Of a stretch of DNA of 62,196 nt, positions 1 to 9,700 are shown in pieces (the stretch's first letter is position 1; every line of letters starts with the position of its first letter). A program made the position numbers and the translations under genes. This DNA is from Moraxella pluranimalium (GTDB lineage Bacteria > Pseudomonadota > Gammaproteobacteria > Pseudomonadales > Moraxellaceae). The DNA lies in the NCBI RefSeq assembly GCF_002014825.1, contig NZ_MUYU01000026.1, forward strand, positions 1 through 62,196, read 5' to 3'. The notes under the pieces were generated by a model. That model was not told where the DNA came from and ran no database searches. It saw only the letters and a list, made by a program, of their open reading frames with translations.

Positions 1-12
1 CTTTTGGGGTGC
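1..12 (-). terminator. half of a terminator stem after the purine permease
   Basis: On the minus strand this reads as CACCCCAAAAG, the same stem arm found in the terminators at 5002-5037 and 41870-41908. The other arm lies outside the window, so this is an inference from the shared sequence. Confidence 0.4.
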
Positions 13-48
13 GGTTCAATCAAGCAGGGTTTTGTCAATTGGGATTGA

Positions 49-1362
49 TTAAATCGCATACCCAAGCGCATAAAATGCCACAAGCACAATGGCGATCAGC
101 ACCGTACCGATGTTAAGCTTATTAAACTCACCGCTAATCACACGACCCAGCACCAATGCACCAAAGCCAAGCATGATACCTGTCACGATATTGGCCGTCA
201 AGACGATAAACACCGCGCACACAAGGCCACTCATCGCACCGACAAAGTCATCAAAATCAAGCTTTGAGACATTGCTGAGCATCAATAGACCCACATACAT
301 CAGCGCAGGCGCAGTCGCATAACCCGGCACTAAAAACGCCAGCGGTTGGAAAAACAGCATCAGCAAAAACAACACACCCACGACAATCGCCGTCAAGCCT
401 GTCTTACCGCCCACTGCCGTACCTGCCGCCGACTCGATATACACAGCCGCAGGCGCTGTACCGAACACGCCCGACAGCATACTGCTCATTGAGTCAGAAG
501 TCAGTGCCTTACCACCGTTGATGATTTGACCGTCTTTATCCAGTAGATTGGCTTGACCTGCCACCGCACGAATCGTACCCGTCGCATCAAAAATCGCCGT
601 CATCACAAGCGCAAATACCACAGGCAAAATCGCTGCATTCAATGCACCCATCACATCCATCTGCATAAATAACGACTCAGCGCCAAAGCTTGGCACTTTT
701 AGCACATTGCCGTCAAATTTGACATTTGGATCAAAAATCAGACCAATCACCGTGATGGCGATAATCACCCACAGGATACTGCCTTTGATTTGCAGCTTTT
801 CAAGACCGATAATCGCCGCCAAACCCACAAGCGACATCAGCACAGGCAATGATGTAAATTCACCCATCTTGACAGGCAGACCGGCATCATTGGCAACGAC
901 CAAGCCCACGCCATTGGTAGCGATGAGCAATAGGAACAGACCGATACCGATACCCGCCCCATGCGCGATGGACGATGGCAAATTCTTAAGAATCCACGCG
1001 CGGATACCCGTGACCGAAATCAAGGTAAACACCACACCCATCAAGAAAATCGCCCCAAGCGCCACAGGGATGCTCACGCCTTGACCCAGCACTAGGCTAA
1101 ACGCCGTGAACGCCGTCAAAGAAATCGCACAACCAATCGCCATCGGCACATTCGCCCACAGACCAATCAAAATCGAGCCAAGCCCTGCGACCAAACAAGT
1201 AGCGATAAACACCGACTCAGCCGGAAATCCTGCTTGCGACAGCATATTTGGCACAACAATCACCGAATACACCATCGCCAAAAAAGTCGTCAGACCCGCG
1301 ATCACTTCTTGGCGGACGCTTGAGCCACGCTCAGACAGTTGAAATAATGAAGATAAAGACAT
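49..1362 (-). CDS. NCS2/AzgA-type purine permease
   Basis: Inner-membrane nucleobase:cation symporter of the AzgA-like branch (adenine, or guanine/hypoxanthine uptake). About 437 residues, almost all hydrophobic helices. The FDATGT motif near residues 258-263, followed by a conserved hydrophilic stretch, is typical of AdeP/AdeQ/GhxP-like carriers. I start at the ATG at 1362, giving [13 protein letters not shown]; a TTG five codons upstream is possible but less likely. It is divergent from the peroxiredoxin gene. The stop lies about 40 bases from the window edge, where half of a terminator stem (CTTTTGGGGTG) is visible. Substrate specificity cannot be decided from the sequence alone. Confidence 0.88.
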   Translation of the reverse strand: MSLSSLFQLSERGSSVRQEVIAGLTTFLAMVYSVIVVPNMLSQAGFPAESVFIATCLVAGLGSILIGLWANVPMAIGCAISLTAFTAFSLVLGQGVSIPVALGAIFLMGVVFTLISVTGIRAWILKNLPSSIAHGAGIGIGLFLLLIATNGVGLVVANDAGLPVKMGEFTSLPVLMSLVGLAAIIGLEKLQIKGSILWVIIAITVIGLIFDPNVKFDGNVLKVPSFGAESLFMQMDVMGALNAAILPVVFALVMTAIFDATGTIRAVAGQANLLDKDGQIINGGKALTSDSMSSMLSGVFGTAPAAVYIESAAGTAVGGKTGLTAIVVGVLFLLMLFFQPLAFLVPGYATAPALMYVGLLMLSNVSKLDFDDFVGAMSGLVCAVFIVLTANIVTGIMLGFGALVLGRVISGEFNKLNIGTVLIAIVLVAFYALGYAI

Positions 1363-1675
1363 AATCAATCCACGCAATAATCACCAATACATCACAAAAG
1401 CCATGTCATTGGCGGTGCATTTTACCAATATTTATCAATATTGACTTTAGGTTTTATAAAAAAATAGATGTGATAATCGCTTAACACATCCTATGATAAA
1501 AATAGATAATTTTACCGCAAAACAGGTCAAAACAGCAAATAAAAGATAACAAATTTACAAAAAACTGTATCAATCGCCAAATATTTACTGACAGATACGG
1601 CTTTTAATGGGATTTATATCAAAATTTTGGTAAAATAGTAGCAATTTTACCCATAAAGAATTGACAGGATTTATC
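1363..1675. promoter_or_regulatory. divergent intergenic region with a dyad
   Basis: AT-rich 313-base gap between the divergent permease and peroxiredoxin genes. It holds a perfect inverted repeat CAATATT-TATC-AATATTG at 1426-1443, 60-80 bases upstream of the permease start, which could be an operator. A TAAAAT box at 1631-1636 is a candidate -10 for the peroxiredoxin gene; no good -35 was seen. No ORF here looks real. Confidence 0.4.
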
Positions 1676-2164
1676 ATGCTAAAAAATACTCAAGAGCAAA
1701 TCGCTCTGCCCACCGATGACTTTGAGCTAGTCACTGCCGCAGGTGAAGTACAAAGCGTGAATCTATCAACGCTGATTAAAGATAATAATCAAGGCTTGGT
1801 GCTGTATTTTTATCCAAAGGATAGCACCGCAGGCTGTACCGTGCAAGCCACTGATTTTACGGTGAATTTTGATGAGATTACCAAGCTTGGCTATCATGTC
1901 ATCGGCGTCTCACGAGATGGCGTCAAATCACACCAAAACTTCATCAATAAGCAGTCATTGGCAATTGAGCTTATCAGCGATACCGATGAGCGCCTGTGTC
2001 AACATTTTGATGTCATCAAAGAAAAAATGATGTATGGTAAGACACATCTGGGCGTGGTGCGTTCGACTTTTGTGTATGATAAAGATGGCGTGATGATTGG
2101 CAGTTTTCGTAATGTCAAAGCCAAAGAACACGTGGCAAATTTATTAGAATTTTTGAAAAATTAA
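1676..2164 (+). CDS. bcp: peroxiredoxin, PrxQ/Bcp type
   Basis: Thiol peroxidase reducing H2O2 and organic hydroperoxides in the cytoplasm. 162 residues with an AhpC/TSA thioredoxin fold and the peroxidatic site YPKDSTAGCTVQA (Cys54). In E. coli Bcp a second Cys lies five residues later; here that position is Thr (GCTVQAT), so the usual resolving Cys is absent. Another Cys occurs in DERLCQHF near residue 104 and could resolve the sulfenate. The ATG at 1676 follows an AGGAT ribosome binding site; the TTG at 1661 would place that site inside the gene. The glycosyltransferase gene follows after 12 bases, probably co-transcribed. Confidence 0.9.
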   Translation: MLKNTQEQIALPTDDFELVTAAGEVQSVNLSTLIKDNNQGLVLYFYPKDSTAGCTVQATDFTVNFDEITKLGYHVIGVSRDGVKSHQNFINKQSLAIELISDTDERLCQHFDVIKEKMMYGKTHLGVVRSTFVYDKDGVMIGSFRNVKAKEHVANLLEFLKN

Positions 2165-2176
2165 CACAAAATTGTC

Positions 2177-3325
2177 ATGAAAGTATTACAGCTGTCATCA
2201 TCACTTAAGCACGATGAATCCGAACGGGGGATTTATCCGATTTCGCACGCACTCATCAAGGCGGGTCATGAGTCGATTATCATTGGTGGTGCAGATGAAG
2301 ACAGCGAGCTGGTGACACGATTGGTACGAGATGGCGCAATCTATCATCAGATGCCAATGCCAAAAAAGAGCTGGTGGGCATTACGCCATGTATTCACCCT
2401 AAGACAGCTCATCAATGAACATCAGCCTGACATCATCCATGTGCATTCACGCACCCCTGCATGGGTGCTACACTGGGCACTCAGACCTTATCCTGCAACG
2501 ATGCGCCCAAAAATCGTTTCAAGCCTTTATGGCTTTTATCCATTGAACAGCTACTCAAAAGCACTATTTGATGCAGATATATTGATTAGTGCATCAAAGA
2601 GTATTGATAAATATTTCAAAACAAAACTGGGTAATATTGCCAATGATGACGACATAGAGTGTCAAGCAGAATTTGATATTGTCTGTGTGCCGCGTGGCGT
2701 TGATGTGCGTAAATATCCTTATCGTCATCATGCATCAGTGCATTGGCTACATCAGACCTTTGCTCAGTATCCAGAGCTTGAGCACAAAAAATGGCTGGTT
2801 TTCCCCACAGTTATCGGTCAAGAATATGGGCAAGAATGGCTTGTAGATATATTAGGAAACCTACAAGAAAAATTCCCCAACATTCATGCCATCATCATGG
2901 ATGACGACCCAAGCACTCGTATGCATCAGTGCGTGTTTTATGAAGAGTTTGTACAACGGCTGCACGCACTCAATCTTAGCGATAAAGTCAGCTATGTCGG
3001 CAAAAATCCCCCTGACAAAAAAGACTGGCTGTCATCTGCCAATGTCGTGCTTGCCCTTGCCAATCGCCCTGAGAGTATCGGCATGACTGCACTGCAAGCC
3101 ATTCATCTAGGCACGCCAGTTGTCGGCTGGGCAAAGGGGGCGTTTGCCGATATTCTTACCGACCTATACCCCCAAGGACTGGTCAAAGAACAAACCGCCT
3201 TGTCATTGTGCAAATCCATCAAATTTCACCTAGCCAATCGCATCCGCCCTGCGATGACGCATGAATATGTGATTGAAGAGATGGTTGAGCAGACTCTTTC
3301 GGTGTATCAAAGCCTTAAGCCTTAA
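2177..3325 (+). CDS. glycosyltransferase family 4-like protein
   Basis: 382 residues with a two-lobed GT-B organisation. The N-terminal domain begins MKVLQLSSSLKHDESERGI, with DIIHVHSRTPAW near residues 84-95, as in GT4 acceptor domains. The C-terminal donor domain holds ...NRPESIGMTALQAIHLGTPVV..., the E-x7-E-like sugar-nucleotide site. It probably transfers a sugar from a nucleotide donor to lipooligosaccharide or another surface glycan, on the cytoplasmic side of the membrane. Neither donor nor acceptor can be assigned: there is no glycan cluster around it, only the upstream peroxiredoxin gene 12 bases away. No signal peptide or membrane helix. Confidence 0.8.
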   Translation: MKVLQLSSSLKHDESERGIYPISHALIKAGHESIIIGGADEDSELVTRLVRDGAIYHQMPMPKKSWWALRHVFTLRQLINEHQPDIIHVHSRTPAWVLHWALRPYPATMRPKIVSSLYGFYPLNSYSKALFDADILISASKSIDKYFKTKLGNIANDDDIECQAEFDIVCVPRGVDVRKYPYRHHASVHWLHQTFAQYPELEHKKWLVFPTVIGQEYGQEWLVDILGNLQEKFPNIHAIIMDDDPSTRMHQCVFYEEFVQRLHALNLSDKVSYVGKNPPDKKDWLSSANVVLALANRPESIGMTALQAIHLGTPVVGWAKGAFADILTDLYPQGLVKEQTALSLCKSIKFHLANRIRPAMTHEYVIEEMVEQTLSVYQSLKP

Positions 3326-3725
3326 TTATCAAAGCTTAAGTATCAAGCTTAAGTATCAAAATCTGGGCATCAAGACTTAGTCTGTAAGCGCAAAATCTTA
3401 AGCTTGTACCAACTCATTGTTAACTTACACTGAGTTTCGCTCTTTTATCCAAATCAAAACCCAAGCATCGTCTAATTGATAAGTAATTATTTATTAACAT
3501 ATAGTTATAATTTAAATAATCATCGTAGCAAAAGCCGATGAATTTATGCATAAGCATAGTCCTGTTTATGCATGGTTTTTAAGTTGATTCATGCGCATTA
3601 TCATGGTACTATACTAAACAGAGTTTATTAGCGATTGCATTGTTATTAATATAAAAATAACCCTAGCAATGCATGGCGAACGCTCATGGTTTTTGTTGTT
3701 TTTCACTTTTATTATAGGAGTTCTT
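3326..3725. promoter_or_regulatory. 400-base gap upstream of ppk2
   Basis: Contains a tandem 13-base repeat (AAGCTTAAGTATC at 3332-3344 and 3345-3357, with a degenerate copy upstream), a repeated TTTATGCAT at about 3543 and 3564, and a TATACT box at 3610-3615 that could be the -10 of the ppk2 promoter. A TTGATT lies 20 bases upstream of this box, which is too far for a good -35. No Pho-box-like CTGTCAT repeat and no coding sequence was seen. Confidence 0.35.
3332..3357. repeat. tandem 13-base repeat
   Basis: Two exact copies of AAGCTTAAGTATC directly after the glycosyltransferase stop codon. The function is unknown; it may be replication slippage. Confidence 0.6.
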
Positions 3726-4916
3726 ATGTCAACTGACACCAAGCCAAAAACCCCTGTTAGCAAACCAGCTAGCACCGCCACTGCCAAAAAAACAACAGCT
3801 CAAGCCAAATCTGCGACCACCGCAGTAACAGCACCAAAGCCACCTGCCAAAAAGGTCGCCGAGCCAAAAACCATGCCAAAAACTGTAAGCCAACTTGAAG
3901 ATTTGCTAGAGCACGCCACCCCTGAAGAGTTGGCTGAATTTAGCCAAGCATTAAACGAATATCTGCCAGCGGCTCGCATCGTCAGCCAAGTACGCACTGA
4001 TAAATCAAAAGATACTCAGCTGTCAGACAACTGGCGTGAAGGCGGTTATCCGTACAAAAATCGCCTAAGCCGCAAAAATTATGAAGCGCAAAAATTCAAA
4101 CTACAGATTGAATTGCTAAAACTACAACATCACATCAAAGCCACTGGTCAAAAACTGGTCATCATCTTTGAAGGTCGTGATGCTGCTGGTAAAGGTGGTA
4201 CAATCAAACGCTTTATGGAGCACCTAAACCCACGTGGTGCACGTGTTGTCGCTCTAGAAAAACCAACCGACCAAGAGCGTGGTCAATGGTATTTCCAACG
4301 CTACATTCAGCACCTACCAACTTCTGGCGAAATCGTGCTATTTGACCGCTCATGGTACAACCGTGCTGTGGTTGAGCGTGTTATGGGCTTTTGTACCGAT
4401 GATGAATACCGCACCTTTATGCGCCAAGTACCTGAATTTGAAAAACATTTGGTTGAATCAGGCATTCATTTGGTGAAATTCTGGTTCTCGGTCAGCCGTG
4501 AAGAACAGCGTGCTCGCTTTGCAAGCCGTGAGAATGACCCATTGAAACAATGGAAACTATCACCAGTTGATAAAGCATCATTGAACAAGTGGGATGATTA
4601 TACCCTTGCCAAAGAAGCGATGTTCTTTAATACAGACACCGCTGAAGCACCTTGGATTGTCATCAAATCTGACTGCAAAAAACGTGCTCGCCTAAACGCC
4701 ATGCGCTATGTACTCAACAAGATGAACTACGAAAACAAAGATTCATCACAAATTGGCAATATTGACCCGCTAATCGTTGGCCGTGCTGGTGCGTTGTATG
4801 AGATGGATGAGCACACAAGCTTGGCGGTTGCATCGGCCAAAGTCGCTCGCCAAACTGAACAAGCTACCAAACCTGCAGCAAAAAAGCCTGCTGCCAAAAA
4901 GACCACCAAGAAGTAA
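3726..4916 (+). CDS. ppk2: polyphosphate kinase 2 with lysine/alanine-rich tails
   Basis: PPK2-family nucleotide phosphotransferase that uses polyphosphate to phosphorylate nucleoside diphosphates (or runs in reverse). 396 residues. The P-loop EGRDAAGKGG is at 149-158 and the Walker B/lid start DRSWYNRAVVERV at 207-219; RENDPLKQWKLSP follows, as in one-domain class I PPK2. The start is ATG 3726 behind a strong TAGGAG site; an upstream in-frame TTG extension is unlikely. Unusual points are a roughly 50-residue N-terminal tail rich in Lys, Ala, Thr and Pro, and a C-terminal tail of AAKK repeats, both resembling histone H1. They may bind polyphosphate or nucleic acid (inference). Confidence 0.92.
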   Translation: MSTDTKPKTPVSKPASTATAKKTTAQAKSATTAVTAPKPPAKKVAEPKTMPKTVSQLEDLLEHATPEELAEFSQALNEYLPAARIVSQVRTDKSKDTQLSDNWREGGYPYKNRLSRKNYEAQKFKLQIELLKLQHHIKATGQKLVIIFEGRDAAGKGGTIKRFMEHLNPRGARVVALEKPTDQERGQWYFQRYIQHLPTSGEIVLFDRSWYNRAVVERVMGFCTDDEYRTFMRQVPEFEKHLVESGIHLVKFWFSVSREEQRARFASRENDPLKQWKLSPVDKASLNKWDDYTLAKEAMFFNTDTAEAPWIVIKSDCKKRARLNAMRYVLNKMNYENKDSSQIGNIDPLIVGRAGALYEMDEHTSLAVASAKVARQTEQATKPAAKKPAAKKTTKK

Positions 4917-5001
4917 TAACGGTCTAGACCATCTTTCTCATTGAGAAGTGGTTGGTAAAGCATCCTTGATTGATGCAAAAAAATGAAAAAAGTGAACTGC
5001 G

Positions 5002-5037
5002 CCCCAAAAGTTATGTAGCTTTTGGGGTGTTTTTGTT
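5002..5037 (+). terminator. rho-independent terminator of ppk2
   Basis: CCCCAAAAG - TTATGTAG - CTTTTGGGG followed by TGTTTTTG. The stem shares its core with the proS terminator at 41870-41908 and the half stem at the window start. Confidence 0.8.
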
Positions 5038-5254
5038 ATGTGCTCTTTTGTATGGAACTGTCTGCTCAATAAAGCTTAAAAGAAAATCTAATGCATGGCT
5101 GAATATTAATAGCAGGTTTTCAATATTGATTAGATGTAAAAATATTGGTCAGTGCTGCAATTGAGTTTTTTTGGCACTTGTTACGAAAAATTTACAAAAT
5201 AAATACTAAAATATTGGTATAATTGTGAGATTTAATTTATTCAAGGGGAAGATG
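5038..5254 (+). promoter_or_regulatory. promoter region of the L,D-transpeptidase gene
   Basis: AT-rich stretch ending in an extended -10, TTGGTATAAT (TATAAT at 5218-5223), about 30 bases before the chosen start. TTTACA at 5191-5196 lies 21 bases upstream, too far to be a convincing -35. No coding sequence is supported here. Confidence 0.5.
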
Positions 5255-6607
5255 ATGTTTTGTAAAAAATATCATGCGCTTTATGCGGCATTAATTGGTG
5301 CGAGTGTGATTACTTTATCAGCCTGTGATGAAGCTTCTGCTCAAAAATTGCAATCATTTTTATCAAATCAACATTCGACAGCCAAGAGTGAGCCAAATGC
5401 TAAATCTTCGGATAGTGTTGCATCACAAGCTGAGTTGCCGGTTCAAGACGATGCACCGCCTAAAGAGCCTGCAGTGGTGCAGGCGCCAAATACTAGCCAG
5501 CAGTTTCGTGGCGATAGCGAGATTGAGAAACGATTAGCCGAGGCATTGCCTGAAATCGCTTTTAGTACCGATAGCCTGAGTGCAGATGCAATTGCTATTA
5601 ATCAGGCTGTATGGCGCGATCCTGCCGAATTGACAGCTCAGCAACAGATGGAAACTGATACTGATAAGAGTGCTGTCGCCTCAGTGGATGGGCAAGCCTC
5701 GGCCGCCAATGCTAATTCGGTTGATTCAAAACAGCTCAATCAAATTGCTACCAAGACAGGTGAACAACAATCAACTAATTCAAAAGAAGCTACAGCAAAA
5801 GCTGTCCAGACCGCACAGTTGAGTCGCGATGAAATTGTAAAAATTCAAGCATTGTTGAATTGGAATCATCATGGCGTTGGGGCGGTCGATGGTAAATTTA
5901 GTAAGAATACTATCAAAGCAATGAACGTGTTTCAAGAAAAGCATGGCTTGCAAGTCACCGAAACCATGAATGCAGAAACTTGGGCGGCACTTACCAAAGA
6001 TGCAAACTTAAGCAATCAGCCTGCGATGGTGAGTTATAAGCTAACCAAAGAAGATGTTTCATTGCCGCGTCACCCACGTGGACAGCAATATCGTACAGTT
6101 AAAGAAGCGATTGCTGAAAAATTTCATATGAGCGAGGCTTTATTGAGTGAGTTAAATAAAGATATTCCGCTCAAAGAGGGTTCTGTGATTACCGTATATA
6201 ATCCCTCGCAACCAAATATGAAACCTGTTACACGTGTGAAAGTGGATCGCAAAGCAAATATTTTGTATGCGTATGATGCGACAGGCGAGCTGGTGGCAAG
6301 CTATCCAACAACTGTGGGTGCGCCAAAACCAACCCCTGCTGGCAAGTACACAGTGACAAGTCGCGTGATTGACCCTTATTATAATAAAACGCCAAAAAAT
6401 AAAAACGCAACTTTGCCACCTGGTCCTAATAATCCAGTGGGTCGAGTTTGGCTAGGTATCAGTAAGCCAACTTATGGCATTCATGGTTCACCGCAACCAG
6501 AAATGATTAGCAAGCAAAGTTCTGCTGGTTGTGTCCGATTAACCAACTGGGATGCGCTTGGTTTATACGGTGTTATCCAAGAAGGTGCTGAAGTCGAAAT
6601 TTTATAA
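5255..6607 (+). CDS. L,D-transpeptidase lipoprotein with a peptidoglycan-binding domain
   Basis: Periplasmic enzyme that forms 3-3 peptidoglycan cross-links or attaches protein to the wall. 450 residues from the ATG at 5255, which sits about 7 bases behind AGGGGAAG. The lipobox ITLSAC gives lipidated Cys24, followed by Asp; by the E. coli Lol rule Asp at +2 favours inner-membrane retention. A low-complexity linker (about 35-185) comes next, then a PG_binding_1 domain (about 190-247), then a YkuD catalytic domain (about 328-450) with HGSP at 410 and SSAGCVRL carrying catalytic Cys426. Monocistronic by its spacing. YcbB-like in domain order (binding domain before YkuD) but smaller. Confidence 0.9.
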   Translation: MFCKKYHALYAALIGASVITLSACDEASAQKLQSFLSNQHSTAKSEPNAKSSDSVASQAELPVQDDAPPKEPAVVQAPNTSQQFRGDSEIEKRLAEALPEIAFSTDSLSADAIAINQAVWRDPAELTAQQQMETDTDKSAVASVDGQASAANANSVDSKQLNQIATKTGEQQSTNSKEATAKAVQTAQLSRDEIVKIQALLNWNHHGVGAVDGKFSKNTIKAMNVFQEKHGLQVTETMNAETWAALTKDANLSNQPAMVSYKLTKEDVSLPRHPRGQQYRTVKEAIAEKFHMSEALLSELNKDIPLKEGSVITVYNPSQPNMKPVTRVKVDRKANILYAYDATGELVASYPTTVGAPKPTPAGKYTVTSRVIDPYYNKTPKNKNATLPPGPNNPVGRVWLGISKPTYGIHGSPQPEMISKQSSAGCVRLTNWDALGLYGVIQEGAEVEIL

Positions 6608-6718
6608 GATAATGATTGGGTAGCGTTTGATAAATAAATCGCATGACTGATTTGTCGTGCGATTTATTTATTTGTCCAAACCAAAAATTCATGCAAACCC
6701 CACAACCACCCCAAAATT

Positions 6719-6727
6719 TGTTAAAAT
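6719..6727 (+). promoter_or_regulatory. extended -10 promoter of smc
   Basis: TGTTAAAAT lies 31 bases upstream of the smc ATG. The same TAAAATAGCC sequence context recurs before pyrE, and a TGCTAAAAT before miaB. No clear -35 was seen. Confidence 0.5.
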
Positions 6728-6758
6728 AGCCATTTTATTTCACATCGACGACAGACGA

Positions 6759-9700
6759 ATGCGACTCAAATCCCTAAAACTTGCCGGCTTCAAATCTTTT
6801 GCCAACCCAACCACATTCACCTTCAAGCACGACATCACTGCCATCGTCGGGCCAAATGGCTGTGGCAAATCCAATGTCATCGATGCCATCCGCTGGGTAT
6901 TGGGCGAGACATCCGCCAAGCAGCTGCGTGGTGGGGCGATGAGCGATGTCATCTTTGCCGGTGTCGAAGGGCGAGCCGCCAAAAGTCTTGCCAGTGTTGA
7001 GCTTGTGTTTGAGCACACCCAAGATGAGACGCACGGCATCCGCCATGAATTGAACCTTTACCAAGAGCTGAGCCTACGCCGACAAGTCACCAAAGATGGC
7101 AAGTCAGATTATTTTATCAATGGTCAGCGAGTGCGTCGCCGTGATGTGGTGGATGTGTTTTTGGGTACGGGGCTTGGCGCGCGCAGTTATGCGGTGATTG
7201 AGCAGGGGATGATTGGGCGTATCGTTGAGTCTAGCCCCATGCAGCTGCGTGAGTTCATCGAAGAAGGCGCAGGCGTCTCACGCTATCAGGTACGCCGAGC
7301 CGATACCGAGAAGAAACTTGCCGAGACCCGAGATAACCTTGAGCGCTTATCCGACCTACAAGGCGAGCTCAAAAAACAACAAAAAACACTCATCCGCCAA
7401 GCCGAATCCGCCAAGCAGTATCAAGCCTTGAGCGATGAATTGCAGGCATTGCACCGTGATGATTTGGTGCGCCGACTGTTCGAAGCGTGGCAATATCACG
7501 AGCTCAAAAAAGGCGAACAGGGCAAATCTAGTGATGAGCTTGCCAAGCTTGAGATGGAAGTCACTCGGGTACGCCGTGAGCTCGATGCGCTGTCTGCTCG
7601 TGTCGCCGAAGGTCAATGGCTCAAAGACGAAGCGCGGGATAAATACCACAATGCGCAGATGGCAGAGCAGAGTGCTCAGCACAATTTTTATACCGTCAAT
7701 AGCGAGCTTGCCCAAAGCGATGAAAAAATCACTCGCCTGATGGCTCAGCACCAAGAAGCGCTTGCCAATATCGAGCACGCCACCGCCGAGCTTGCCGAGA
7801 TTGATAGTCAGCTTGCCAATATCACCCCTGATACGATGGCGCTTGAGCAGGCGGTGAATGATGCCAAACAGGTGCTAAGTGACGCCCAAGAAGCTTGGCA
7901 AAAACAGCGTGATGAGCTATCTGCCATCACCCAAGACAAGAATAATTTGGACAATCGCAAAAAACTTGCCGAATCACAAATCGCTCGCCTAAAAGATGCT
8001 CAAATCAAATGGCAAAAACGCAGTGATGCGCTCGATGCCGAACAAGCAAGCTTTGTTGATATTAAGCAAGAACAAACCGAACAAAAAGCCTATCAAGAAC
8101 AAATCGCTAATCTTAAACTTAAACTTGATAATCTATCTGATCATGATGAGCTCAAATCTCGCCATGATACCCTTAGCGATGCTGTCAAGGCGCTACAAGC
8201 CAGCACTCAAGCCCAAGAAAAACGCCATGCGGTGCTGATGGGTGAATATGATATTTTACATAAGCTTGTGCATACACCGACCACCAATCAAAATAGTGCG
8301 GCAGCAGGTGATAATAATGATTTGCAAGACTTGCCAAGTCTTGAAAGTAGCCTGATGCCAAGCAGTGCAGGGCATGAATATGCCAGCGTGCTGGATCAAT
8401 TTTTGGGCTTTTGGCTTGGTGCTAAGCTCAGCGCGCAGCTGCCGATGGCTCAAACGCAAAGCGCACCCGCCAAAGATGGTGTGAATTTATTATTAAAATC
8501 AGGTAAAAAAAGCGATACCGCCATCACCACCAGCGCCATCATGGCAAGCGATGCGATTGCCAAATTACCCAAAGCAATCAGCGGGCGATTGATTCGCCTA
8601 GATCAGCTATTTAGCACGCCGACTTTGGAGATTTTTGGGCGTACCTTTTTATATACAGGCGATGATGCGCTTGATGAGATGGATACAAGCCAATTGATTG
8701 GCGTGATGATTTTGACCAAGACAGGCTGGTTGATTGGCAGTTTTGGTATGGTGCATATCAGCCGTTTTGGGGAAACGGGCAGTCAATTTCTTGCGCAAAA
8801 ACAAGCACATATCGAGCGACTTGCCGTGCTCGAAGATGAGCTTAATACACTAGAAGATGCACTGGGCGCTGACCAAAAACAGCTCAAAACCCAGCAAAAT
8901 CTGCTTGAGCAGACCAAAATTGAGCTTGAAGAAGTCATCGCCCAAAAAACCGCCACCACCGCACAGCTACACAGCGCCGAAAAAGCCCTGACCACACTGA
9001 CCGCCAAGCTTGAAGCGGACAAAATCCGCCGTGACAACCACGCCAAAAACCGCCAAGCACTGGATGATGAGCGAGCAGAGCACCAAAAAGAGATGAGCGA
9101 ACTTGATGCGCAGATGAGCGAGTATCAGGCGCAATTAACCGAGTTCGCCCCACGATTTGAGATGGCGAATCAAGCGATGACGGTGCTGACGACACGCATC
9201 GATGAAGCCAACCAATTGGTCAAGACCAAAAACGATGCCTATCAAGCCATGCAGCTGAAATTTGGCACATTAAGCCAAAGCAAAACCCATGCCGAACGCC
9301 TGCTTGATATGGCAAAAAACAGCGCCACGCAGACGACGGCAGACATTGAAGTCACCAAAAAACACCAAGAAACCTTACAAGAAAAATTACCAAAGCTTGA
9401 AGAAGCGTTCAAGGCTGCCAAGATGATGAGCCATGAGCTCAAAATCTCAAGCGATGAATACGAAGCCGCTGCCAAAGCACTACAAATTGCGCAAACCAAG
9501 CTGCAAGATGAGCTGACCGAAGCGCATGGCAAATTTGCCACCGCACAAGCACAGTCTGCACAAATCAGTGCCGATGCAGCGGTGGGCGAGAGCCGTATGC
9601 AGGATTTGGGCGATGAATTGCTACGCTTTGATGAAGGCTTTAATCTGCCGGCGACTTTGGCAGAGTTTCGAGCCAATCCCAACCAGCAGTTTATTGACCA

